Shown here piece by piece: positions 46,901 to 56,028 of a stretch of DNA of 64,000 nt (position 1 is the first letter of the stretch; each line of letters opens with the position of its first letter). Both the position numbers and the translations under genes were made by a program. The stretch spans positions 744,001-808,000 of the forward strand of contig JAHBBC010000014.1 of NCBI GenBank assembly GCA_019915015.1, given 5' to 3'. Origin of the DNA: Auriscalpium vulgare (lineage: Eukaryota; Basidiomycota; Agaricomycetes; Russulales; Auriscalpiaceae). Under the pieces are notes generated by a model. That model ran no database searches. It was not told the DNA's origin and was given only the letters and a program-made list of their open reading frames with translations.

Positions 46901-48343
46901 CTGCGCGTCTTGCTGGAAAACGGTGCAAACCATGCCACCGTTGACTCCCGTAGACGCACAGCCCTGCATATTGCGAGCACGAAATGTGGGCAAATTGTCA
47001 AAACTCTGTTGGAGCATGGAGTGGAAGTGAACGCCAGAGACTGGTCGGGGCAAACAGCTTTGCACATCGCCGTCAATGAAGGTAGTGGCAATGAGGTAAA
47101 GACACTACTAGAGGGCGGAGCGGATGCCAACGCCGTAGATTGTGGGGGACAGACGGCACTCCACATGGCCAGCTGCCTGAAGGAAGGGAGAAAAAGCAAG
47201 CTCAAGAGTCTCCTTAATCATGACGCAGTTGTGAATGCCGCCGGCGAATACAAGCGTACAGCCTCGCTGCACTTCCTCGGCCGTTTTGTCGGCTCACAGG
47301 ACTACAGGTTGGACATCATCAAAACCCTTGTAGAGCACGGTGCGGATGTGCATGCCACCGACCGCAACGGGTGTACACCGCTTTTGTACCTCGCCTCGCA
47401 CATATTCAGCCCATTCTCAGGCATACATCATGCAGACGCTCTCGACTATTTACTACAGCACGGTGCAGATGTGCACGCTACCGACAGAGAAGGGCAAACG
47501 CCGCTTATCGCCGCCAGCAGGGCGTGCGCCTCTTCTCAGGCTCTCAAAGTCTTACTGAAGTACGGCGCCGATGTGCACGCTGCCGACAGAGAGGGGCAAA
47601 CACCGCTCCACATCGCCAGCGGGGTGGACAACAACTGCCCGGCTCTCAAAGTCTTACTAGAGCATGGCGCGGATGTGCACGCTACCGACAGAGAGGGTCA
47701 GACACCGCTCCACATAGCCAGCAGAATAGACCTCAACTCCCAGGTTCTCAATGTCTTGCTGGAGCACGGCGCGAATGTGCACACCACCGAGAAGAAGGGG
47801 CGAACACCGCTGCACTTTTCCGTGTGTAAGGATAACAGCAAAATTCTATTGAAGCATGGCGCCGACGTGAATGCCAGAGACCATGAGGGCAACACGGCAC
47901 TGCTCAGTGTGCTATCCTTTGGGGCGTGGAGAATAGATGTGCTTCCGCTGTTCCAGCATGGCGCCAAGGGCGACGTAGCTGACTGCACGGGCAAGACGGC
48001 ACTGCATATCGTCACAGAGGACTGCCGCCGCGCCTACCGGGCCGAAGGTTGTTGGAGGGGCGAAAGTTGGTGGATGGACTTGGAGGATCTTCTGCAGGAG
48101 CTGCTTGCACGCGGTGCGGACCCATATGCCACCGATGCGCTGGGTAAGCGGGCGGTCGACCATCCAAAGTATCAAGAGATGTTAAAGGTAGCACTGTGCG
48201 AGCCATTGCGATGGTATTCCGAAACCCTCGCTAGTATTGTAGCGCGATGTGATGTGCTACTGGGGGGACATAGTACGGCTGTGTGGGATCGTGTGCTGCC
48301 GAAGACGATGGACTGGAAGACGCCGAGGTCGAGGGAGGGATGA
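43923..48343 (+). CDS. NACHT-ankyrin NLR-like protein, copy B (intact)
   Basis: Full-length paralogue of copy A. The N-terminal helical domain (IFDQALQEHLKLLDSSEIKD, IVWGALRFVMQGIRSLSAYF) is followed by a coiled coil (RRERLNSRARHEDMRIAHEQ), then LWLRGK and GAGKTILA on a 25-base exon at 45254-45278, Walker B IVLVVDALDEFDDNRR, KVFFTSRDLM and a winged helix. From 45977 one long exon runs through RRLFRWLVCSPNPPFLEDIA, FIHASIKEFLCS and about thirteen ankyrin repeats (HGADVHATDREGQTPLHIAS and variants) to TGA at 48341-48343. Such proteins oligomerise on nucleotide binding and trigger heterokaryon incompatibility or defence in other fungi; that role is inferred here. The start is the ATG ATG pair at 43923. 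It diverges from the MFS relic and converges with the efflux transporter. Confidence 0.87.
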
Positions 48344-48558
48344 GCTTCGAAGACGAGGGAAGGGAACTGTCTGATACCTGACAAGTGGATCCCATATATA
48401 TAACTTCAGCATACGACGTGCATCCCAGCAGGAGAAACCACCGAGTAATATGAGAACAAGTAAACACACCGTGTGCGTTACTGATACACACGGGCACACG
48501 GCCCTCTATCCAAAGTCTATCCAACGCAAACCAAACGTCCACGGCCCCGTGCAACTGC

Positions 48559-50535
48559 CTAAATGTGCGCGATGATCATCGCGATGACCGAATACCCAAC
48601 AGTTGCGGGAGGCGTCAGGACGCAGTATGACCAGAAGATGGTACTGCTGATGAGACGCTCGAACGCATCGCCGGACGCGGCTTGTGTGATCTGCGGGCAA
48701 AATCTCAGCTTCGCTAGGAACGTACGGTAAGTGGGGTGATTTACCTGGGATAGCGTGAGCGCAGGAGGCGAGGAGAGCAACAGCACAAGGCTGAGCACGA
48801 AAACGGGGCTGATGGAGAGCTCTTGTCAGGTATAGGATAAACGCGTGAGGCGGTAGCGACGTACTCTTCGAAAACGGGCGGTATATCTCTTGCTGCGCCC
48901 AGAATCATAAACGGCAGGAACAGCGCGGGGGTGATCAGCATGCGCGACGCGATCGCAACCAACACTGTCTTTCCCTCGCCCTTGCTGTCGTCTGCCCGCT
49001 TCCCCGCCGCCGATCCGTCCGATCCGTCCGCCACGCCGCCCTTCAGCGACAGCAGCTCACGCACGCTGCCCGTGAATGATTCGCGCGCCTTCGCCCGGCG
49101 CCAACGACCCTTCAGTCCGCCCTTCCCCTTCTCCGCCGGGTCTGCCGGGCGGTAGAAATACCCGCCGAGCACAATAAGCGTGACCGGGATCGAGCAGTTC
49201 CCCGCCTGTGTGACCGCGCCCTTAATGGGGTGCAGGTGCACCTCGAGCGCGTGCTGCAGGGGCGGAATGAACGCAACAAGCAGCGATATGAGCGACGCCC
49301 AGAGCGGGGCTGTCATGAAGGAATTGAACGCGCGGAATGCGGACGCAATGCGGCGCTTTGCGCGCTGCATGCGCGTGGGCGGAGGCGCTGCGCGTCGGAA
49401 GGAGTGCGGGAGCTCGTCGTCGTCGGAATCGACGTCCGTCGCCTGGTCAGAGGCGTCGTCGTCGGACGCGAAGTTCGATGTGGACCCGGTCGGGCTGTTT
49501 GGGAAAGAATAGAATACCATCTTGGGGTGGCTGCTGTGTTCTCGATGGCGCTGTATGCGCGAGTCGACGTCCTGATGGGGGCCCTGGCTTTCATTTACAA
49601 CGATCGCGGGGACTTCCGGGGTCTGCTCGTCCTCCTCGTTGTCGATATCGATGAGGCGGCCAGTGCGGGGTCCGGTCTCCGCGGGCGCAAGCTGCTCTTC
49701 AGCTGGGTCAGCTTTTGTGAGTAGACGGACACCGATACTCCAGCGGAGCTGTGAAGAGGACGGCCTGTGAGATACGAAAAGGGATGCATGCGATAAGGGG
49801 TACGCACAATCATGCCGAGAGTGCTGCAGAGCAGGAGGTAGGTCAGGGCCCGCCCAAGCATGGCGTCCTTCGTATCGTCGTCCCCCCAGTGCAGTCCTGG
49901 AACGGCGACCACCAGTGATTGTAGTAGAGCGATAGGAAGAGAGTTGGAGTTCATGAACATAGCAGATGCTATGGCGAAGTTTCTACATAGGCACAATCAG
50001 CACCTGTGCGTAGCAAATAACCTGGCGACGCACCTTTGTGATGGCTTGAGACGGAAGACGCGACCAAGAGAATATGCCACAGCCGCCGACACTACGCTGA
50101 CTGCGATGAAAAATAAAGGGATGATCCATAGCTCCTTCAGCTTTTCTGCAGGCATGACGTTCAGCATGCAACCCGCACACGACCCGCAGGGCACGCACCT
50201 CGAGATAGGGAGAATGCGACCTTTGAAAAGACAAGACAAGGCGTGAACAGGGTGATATTGACATGGTTGAATTGCTGCGGGGGAGGTCAGGACGTTCGGT
50301 CGCCCACGCCGTCACGCGCGAGGAAGATTGGCGCGCACCTTCTGGGTCTTCTTATCGAGGATGCCCTTCCGGGCGAGGAGGTAACCAGCGAGACATACGA
50401 GGAAGACCTGGATAATGGACTGCTCGCCCCGGGGCGGTGAGCCGAGGCGTGGCGATAGGGATGGGCAATACGCACGCCGAAGACGGTCTTGAGCAACGCC
50501 GCGACGGGTGTCCCTTGAGTTTGGTGATCCGGCAT
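48559..50535 (-). CDS. auxin-efflux-carrier family (PIN-like) transporter, copy B
   Basis: A membrane transporter of the AEC family. Exon 1 reads MPDHQTQGTPVAALLKTVFG, joined over an intron to QVFLVCLAGYLLARKGILDK; next come NITLFTPCLVFSKVAFSLS, KLKELWIIPLFFIAVSVVSA and NFAIASAMFMNSNSLPIALL, the helical bundle typical of fungal AEC proteins. A long cytosolic loop (acidic and Ser-rich, about 49310-49600) separates it from the C-terminal bundle: APLWASLISLLVAFIPPLQH, CSIPVTLIVLGGYFYRPADP, ITPALFLPFMILGAARDIPP, and last exon FERLISSTIFWSYCVLTPPA, stop at 48559-48561. In fungi such proteins are endomembrane carriers of unknown cargo. The decayed twin is at 42025-42735. Confidence 0.85.
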
Positions 50536-50888
50536 GTGCTGGGAGACGGGGGGGTGGGGGAGATGGGTGGACGGGTGAAAGAGACGGTGGCGGTACGATA
50601 CGGGGTTGAAGTAGAGACGAGTCTAGCTTGGCCTGCGCTGTGTGCTCCGAGCGTCTTGTCGCACAAGCGTGTCTGCCGCGTCATTGTTCTTGGCTGGCGG
50701 TTACCGCAGACACTGGCTCCTCGCCCCGTTCTGGCACGGCTGCTGCTGCGTACGGCCGCGAGCCAAGGAAATAATGGAGGAGAACCTTCCGCGCGGCGCG
50801 GGTCCGCGGGACCGGCCTGCCCCGGCGCACGTTTGCCTGTCCGCGGGCTGCCTGACGTCACCGCTCTCACGTCCTCCTCACAGCGACC
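50536..50888. promoter_or_regulatory. shared upstream region of the AEC and PCMT genes
   Basis: 353 bases between divergent start codons. No clear TATA box seen; the sequence is GC-rich. Confidence 0.4.
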
Positions 50889-51849
50889 ATGGCCTGGAAA
50901 TCCAGCGGCAAGACAAACGCAGAGCTCATCGCAAACATGGTTCGCCATCGCCTCATCGTCTCAGACGCTGTCGCAGACGTGAGCCGCCGTCGCAATTGCC
51001 CGGCATTCTGATACGACCGACCGTGCCCGTCAAGGCAGGCGATGCGCAAGGTCGACCGCGCCAAGTACGTTCTCCACAAAGCTGTCGCCTACGAGGACAC
51101 GCCGCAGTGAGCCAAGCCATCACGCGTCTAGGGCATCCTCTCAGCGCGCCTTGAGCACAGGTCCATTGGCTACGATGCTACCATATCTGCCCCGCACATG
51201 GTGCGTCCCACATCCTCCGTCTTTGATAGACCCACGTCCCACTTCTCCACATTGCCAGCACGCACACGCACTTTCTTTGCTCGAACCCTACCTGCACGAG
51301 GGTGCCCGCGTGCTCGACGTGGGCTCCGGCTCGGGCTACCTCACCGCCGCACTCCACCAGCTCGTCGGGCCCACGGGCTCCGTCATTGCAATCGAGCACA
51401 TCCCCGAGCTCGTGGAATGGAGCGTCGCGAACCTGCGTGCGGACGGGCTCGGCGGCGCGCTTGATTCCGGCGCGATCACTGCCATTGCACGCGACGGAAG
51501 GCTAGGTGCGCTGGGCCCCATATCCCTCACATGCTTCTCTTGATGAGCGCGGCTTCCTTGGCCCAGGCTATTCGTCCAAGGCACCCTACGATGCTATTCA
51601 TGTGGGCGCGGCGGCGCCGCGTATGCCATATGCCCTCGTCGACCAGCTAGCGTGCCCAGGTCGCATGATCATTCCGGTGGGAACGCACACCCAGACGTTC
51701 ACGCAGGTCGATAAGGACGAAGACGGGAAAGTCACCACAAAGGACTTGTTTGGAGTTATGGTTCGTCTTCGTATTGCCAAGACCTCTGTCCGTTGCTCAC
51801 CTTCATTCTGTAGTATGTACCTTTGACTGATCGGCCAACTGCGAAATAA
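50889..51849 (+). CDS. PCM1: protein-L-isoaspartate O-methyltransferase
   Basis: Repairs aged proteins by methylating isoaspartyl residues with S-adenosylmethionine, in the cytosol. Exon 1 reads [20 protein letters not shown]; later exons give [53 protein letters not shown] then [20 protein letters not shown] (SAM-binding motif I), [20 protein letters not shown] and [12 protein letters not shown]. The end, [11 protein letters not shown], is the family's usual finish, stop at 51847-51849. Five introns with canonical ends. Length and order match the eukaryotic PCMT family. Confidence 0.93.
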
Positions 51850-52331
51850 AGCAGTCGCTGTCGCTCAAGTAGGCCAGCTCTTACTTACGTTCTTCATGTA
51901 ACCATCTTATATACTTGTACTATATTGAATACAATCGCCATACCGCCACATTCTGTCACGCTCTCGACATAACGCTCGTTGTTCACCGCCTGAAGGGTTC
52001 TTCCATTCATACCGATAAAGTAATAAAAATAGCGTGCGTGAGTTGTTTTTATTTGTAACGGCTGGTACAAGGCCCTCAACGAGGGTAGAGACATGGAGAA
52101 CAATGGCAGTCCGTTCGAAGCGGGCCGACGCAGGCAGATTGATAGATCTCACAGCGATCGTCTGGATAATCTTCGACGTGCATCTGCTCCCCCAAGCACT
52201 CTACGTGCGGTGCACAGCCCGGGGTCGACTTAACCGGGCTCCGAGGGTCGCGTGCTTGAGACAGGACTGCAGACGCGACATAACGCACCTCCACCTCATA
52301 CGTCCTCCTGGCGTTCTGTATGCGCGGGCCA
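51850..52331. other. intergenic between convergent genes, nothing seen
   Basis: 3' ends of PCMT (+) and the unrecognised gene at 52332-53075 (-). Confidence 0.5.
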
Positions 52332-53075
52332 TCAATCGAACATGACCACCTGCGCCCGCTATGAGCAAGCGAACGCACATTCGAAAAGGACACTCACGAC
52401 TCGCCCGCCAGCCCAACCTCGCAGCCTACGCGACTCACCAGCGGATGGCTCGTGGACGCCTTGATCGCGTCGTCGAACGTGTCCAGCAACTTCGATCGTA
52501 CGATGCACAGCAGTCGCTGCACGTCGACCGTGTGGGCGACGCGCATGCTCCGGCGGTAAAGATACGCATTTTGGGACGTCCACCGCGGTGCCGACTTCGC
52601 AAAGACGCGGTGCGTAATGGGCGCGTCACCAGAGCTAAGGCGTCGTCAGTATTGCGAAGATACACTAGTAGGGAGGGGAGGCGTACGTCATGATGGTCCG
52701 CCTCGAGGCAGCGGGCGAGCTCGAAGGCATGTCGGCCCATGGCTGTCTCAGCGCAGCAACGACCGCCGTGGCGAACGGGACCAACAGCGCCGTGGCATCA
52801 CCAGCCGCCAACACGGGGCTAGCGAGGTCGACCACACCCTGGTCTGCAGAATCCCGGCGTTCAGAACGCTGCTCGTCTATCGAGGAAGCAGGCGCAGAGT
52901 CCTCACAGGCAGATCCCTTCCCCGCGCCATCCTGCTGGACAACGCTCCAAGATATCGATGCTGTTGATGGGCGGAGTGTTGAGGCTGCCCTGTTGCGAGG
53001 CGGGGACGCGTCGATGCTCGGCGACGGGGGGTTCGATCGGTCGGCCATCTCATATTCCTCTAGTGCGCGGGACAT
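52332..53075 (-). CDS. unrecognised protein, 200 residues
   Basis: Three exons (53075-52687, 52634-52439, 52349-52332) with canonical splice sites sum to 603 bases, 200 residues. A TATATAAA box lies 66 bases upstream of the ATG. Exon 1 is Ser/Ala/Pro-rich and contains a hydrophobic stretch (ATALLVPFATAVVAALRQPW). Exon 2 is more protein-like: ITHRVFAKSAPRWTSQNAYL then YRRSMRVAHTVDVQRLLCIV and SKLLDTFDDAIKASTSHPL. The last exon adds only VVMFD. No family is recognised; coherent splicing and the TATA box support a real gene. Confidence 0.5.
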
Positions 53076-53140
53076 CTTGTGTGGCGAGGGTACCGGGGGT
53101 CGCGGGAGTGGGATGCAATGGGAGCGCCGCAGCTCAACGC

Positions 53141-53148
53141 TTTATATA
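53141..53148 (-). promoter_or_regulatory. TATA box of the 200-residue gene
   Basis: TATATAAA on the minus strand, 66 bases before the ATG at 53075. Confidence 0.55.
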
Positions 53149-54068
53149 GCACATGTAGATGTAGAAGGCAAGCTGCGAGGACGGCGGCAGTGTCCTTGGC
53201 GGGGCCACATTCAACCGCATGCGCATGCTTCGCTCTGCGGCGAATCTGCGCCATGAGGCGGTGTTGCACAAATAGCGCTCCACCGCGGTTCAGACAGGTA
53301 GGTGTAAGGAGCTGCGCAACGTACCTGCACGGCGGCAGTGAGGCCTTGAGGCTGCAAGTCTCCGAGCCGGACAGCTTTCGCCACCGCACGTATCAGGGTT
53401 GACAACGCCAAACGTGGCACACGTTGTCAAGCAAAGCTTGGGCGCCAACATCCGCCAATTTGACCAGTACGTCGGCATGAACAAGACGGTGTAGATGCGT
53501 CGATAATCAGACATTGGTTGACTGGTATATGATGAGAGGTGCGGCTACATAAGTAGAGCAGTAGTGCAGTGGCATTCTGGCATTTCAACAAGCTGGAAAC
53601 CGTGGGAATACTGGCACCGCGGCCGAGAAGGGCCGAACTATAAACAGTTTTGAGACTTACACTGTACAACTACCCGGCCTAGTGACCGTCTGGCTGCGAG
53701 CGAACGTTATCCACAGACTAACCATCAAGTTCGGCGACTTGACAATGTGCCGCGGCCTTGAGCACTGACGGAATGATCATCTTCGACGGATCGCCTACGG
53801 CGGCAGAAACGGCGACACCCTCGGCGGCAAGCCGCTGCTTTGAACACTGAGCCGTGGTCACAGTTACGCTCGCACTGTAAGTGATCTTCAAATATACCGT
53901 GATTAGAATGGAGGTGACCTCGACTTCGAACCACGCACCTTTACATGGTACTCGTTTGAAGGCTTCTATCTAAATTTCGTGCAATCCAGATATCTTGTCG
54001 TTCGAATCTCACATTTCCACCTGCGCAAAAAATTAATTATGTCGACTATGGTATGAGGGTCTAGGCAC
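53149..54068. other. intergenic, no gene seen
   Basis: Short open frames only. Two ttcgaa-containing words near 53934 and 53999 recall tRNA B boxes but no tRNA fold forms around them. Confidence 0.45.
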
Positions 54069-54762
54069 TCACGACTCGCGACAAAAGGCCCAGTGGCTTC
54101 CATTGAGCCATTCCGAGGGCAGCGCTACACGTTTCCCCTTGGGCCATTCGTACCAGCTCTCAAACAACGCCCTCCTTTCCTTTATGCTATATGCAGAGGT
54201 CAAATCATCCATAAGGGACTCTCTTACCTCTGCCACGAGGCGTGCCACGTCAACAGCATCCCGAACAGTGTAGACCGCCGTTCGACGCAGTAACTGCATA
54301 CCGTCGCCCTCGTACGCCTCGGCGCCATGCAACGTCTCAGGCAGACCAGACCTGGTTGTGAACTGAGTACAAGGACAGATGGAGGCTCAGGACGGCGTGA
54401 AGCACTGACCTGACCGATTTCAGTACAGTCTTGAACGTCAGCATGTCAGTCATCGTCTGACGTGCACATTGCATGACTCTCTCTGGGAAGGAGAGATTCG
54501 GGTGGGAGACTGGCGGGAGCCAGGTCGCGGTCGTGCTGCAGAGAGTTGCCCGAGGCCTGACTATAGGTGGAGCGGCCTCTGTACGGGTTGGTGCTACCTG
54601 AGGTGCCGTCGACGGGGCAGGGGCTTCACAGAGGGAGCGCTCTGTGACAATAGCTACAGCTAGCCGAGTAAGGATGTCTTCCTCTTGGTATCCCAAGGCT
54701 GTGGGAAGTATACGTCTATATCGAGATCGATAGTGAAAGGGATAGTGAGAGGGCCCTGCCAT
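54069..54762 (-). CDS. unrecognised protein, 211 residues
   Basis: Two exons (54762-54410 and 54351-54069) join across a 58-base intron (gtcagt...ccag) to 636 bases. The start is the ATG at 54762 (MAGPSHYPFHYRSRYRRILP); the frame is open a little further up but without ATG. Exon 1 has a Pro/Ala/Thr-rich linker and FPERVMQCARQTMTDMLTF; exon 2 reads LPETLHGAEAYEGDGMQLLR, then AVDVARLVAEVRESLMDDLT and LFESWYEWPKGKRVALPSEW. It looks alpha-helical and soluble. No known domain; it could be lineage-specific. Confidence 0.5.
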
Positions 54763-54927
54763 TTGGTATAGATCGACGAGTGATGGTGAGCTGATGAAGA
54801 GAAGAGCGACGTCAACATGAGTTGCCTGGATCGTTCGTGTTAAATAAGTCAATTTATGAAGGCCACCGTCGGGCGGTGCCAGTGGCGCACTGGCCTGATG
54901 CTGCGTGCACTATTGCCTCTGTTCAAA

Positions 54928-54951
54928 GCCAACGCCAACGCCAACGCCAAC
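54928..54951 (+). repeat. (GCCAAC)4 microsatellite
   Basis: Four perfect copies of gccaac. Confidence 0.9.
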
Positions 54952-55417
54952 CTGAGCTTGGACCAGCAGCGCTGAACCCACCTATTATACGCAAAGCGAC
55001 TCTTCCGCCATGGGTGGCCTTTGACTGACCACAAAGCAGATCGCTGCCAGGCACAAGGCTTTCGTGGTTGTTGTGCACTGCACGATTTGACAAGAAGAAA
55101 ACCTGCCGGAGCCCGTACATCGAGTATCCGAAGCCTTGTCCTACGCCTCGTGTTGAACTACGAGCCTGCCCTTGCGACCGTTGCCCACGTTGCTTGTCTT
55201 GGTGTGTCTTGTTCCGAGTCGTTGACAACGTTCGGATGTTCCCGACTCCCGACGGCCGCCTGGCACACTCATGCCATCGCGTTCCTTCGCGCAAATGCTC
55301 TCGGTATCGTTTCAGGAAGCAGTGCGCAGGAACCTGAGGATCTGCAAATGGCGGGCCACAAAAGTGTCAGCCGGAATAAGTACAGCACTCATTGCCAAAG
55401 ACACAGCCTTCGTACCT

Positions 55418-55510
55418 TCACCATGGGCCTGCTACCTGCCGGTGACGTGATGTATCGTGTCGACACTGCCCGCACCACGAGTGGATTCAGCTTTACGCAT
55501 GGTGAGGTTG
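55418..55510 (-). pseudogene. duplicated fragment of the MAK5 3' region
   Basis: The words cgtaccttcacc, tgacgtgatgtatcgtgtcga and caccacgagtgg follow 56250-56340 in the same order and orientation, with one shortened spacer. The source encodes the [13 protein letters not shown] part of MAK5. About 90 bases survive 0.8 kb from the gene's 3' end. Confidence 0.6.
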
Positions 55511-56028
55511 GCAAGGTTGGCAAGGGTAACAAGGATACGCAAATAAATACATAGCGGCTGCTTGTTCACGAGCGGCGCTAACATCACGACCGCTTCATTT
55601 GCTAGATGCAAAGCAAGACATGGGGTCGACATCGCTGGGGTCTTGTGTGGAATTTGATTGTTGAAACTTCAACGGACGAGTCCAAGTCTAATGAAGAAAG
55701 ACGAGCAGCTAAGGGATCTACAGTTGGCTCTAACTCACCTTCGCACGGCGGCATTGTCTCCGAACATATCACTTTCCTCCGGAACGGCTAGCATCTCCAA
55801 TTCCCATCTCCAGTTCCCATCACATCAGATACACCTGCCGTCAGGACGCCTTGTCGCTGTCTGGCTGAAGAGAAGTGGTAGCACTGTGCTGGGCGATCGT
55901 CGAAGACATTGAGTGTCGGCGTGAGTATGTTGGCGTCGTCGCGTGGGGACGCCTTCGAATGGAAGAAAACCACAGCATGCCGTCGTCTGCGATTCTGCTA
56001 TCGTATGCTTGTAAATTGCCGAAAGACT

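Larger units (their letters stand above)
54763..56028. other. intergenic, holds a MAK5 fragment
   Basis: Overlapping open frames of no recognisable content; contains a hexamer microsatellite (54928-54951) and a small duplicate of the MAK5 gene (55418-55510). Confidence 0.5.

Noticed and set aside
53900..54015. Possible tRNA (two ttcgaa B-box-like words)
   Set aside because: No A box at the right distance and no acceptor, anticodon or T stems can be paired.
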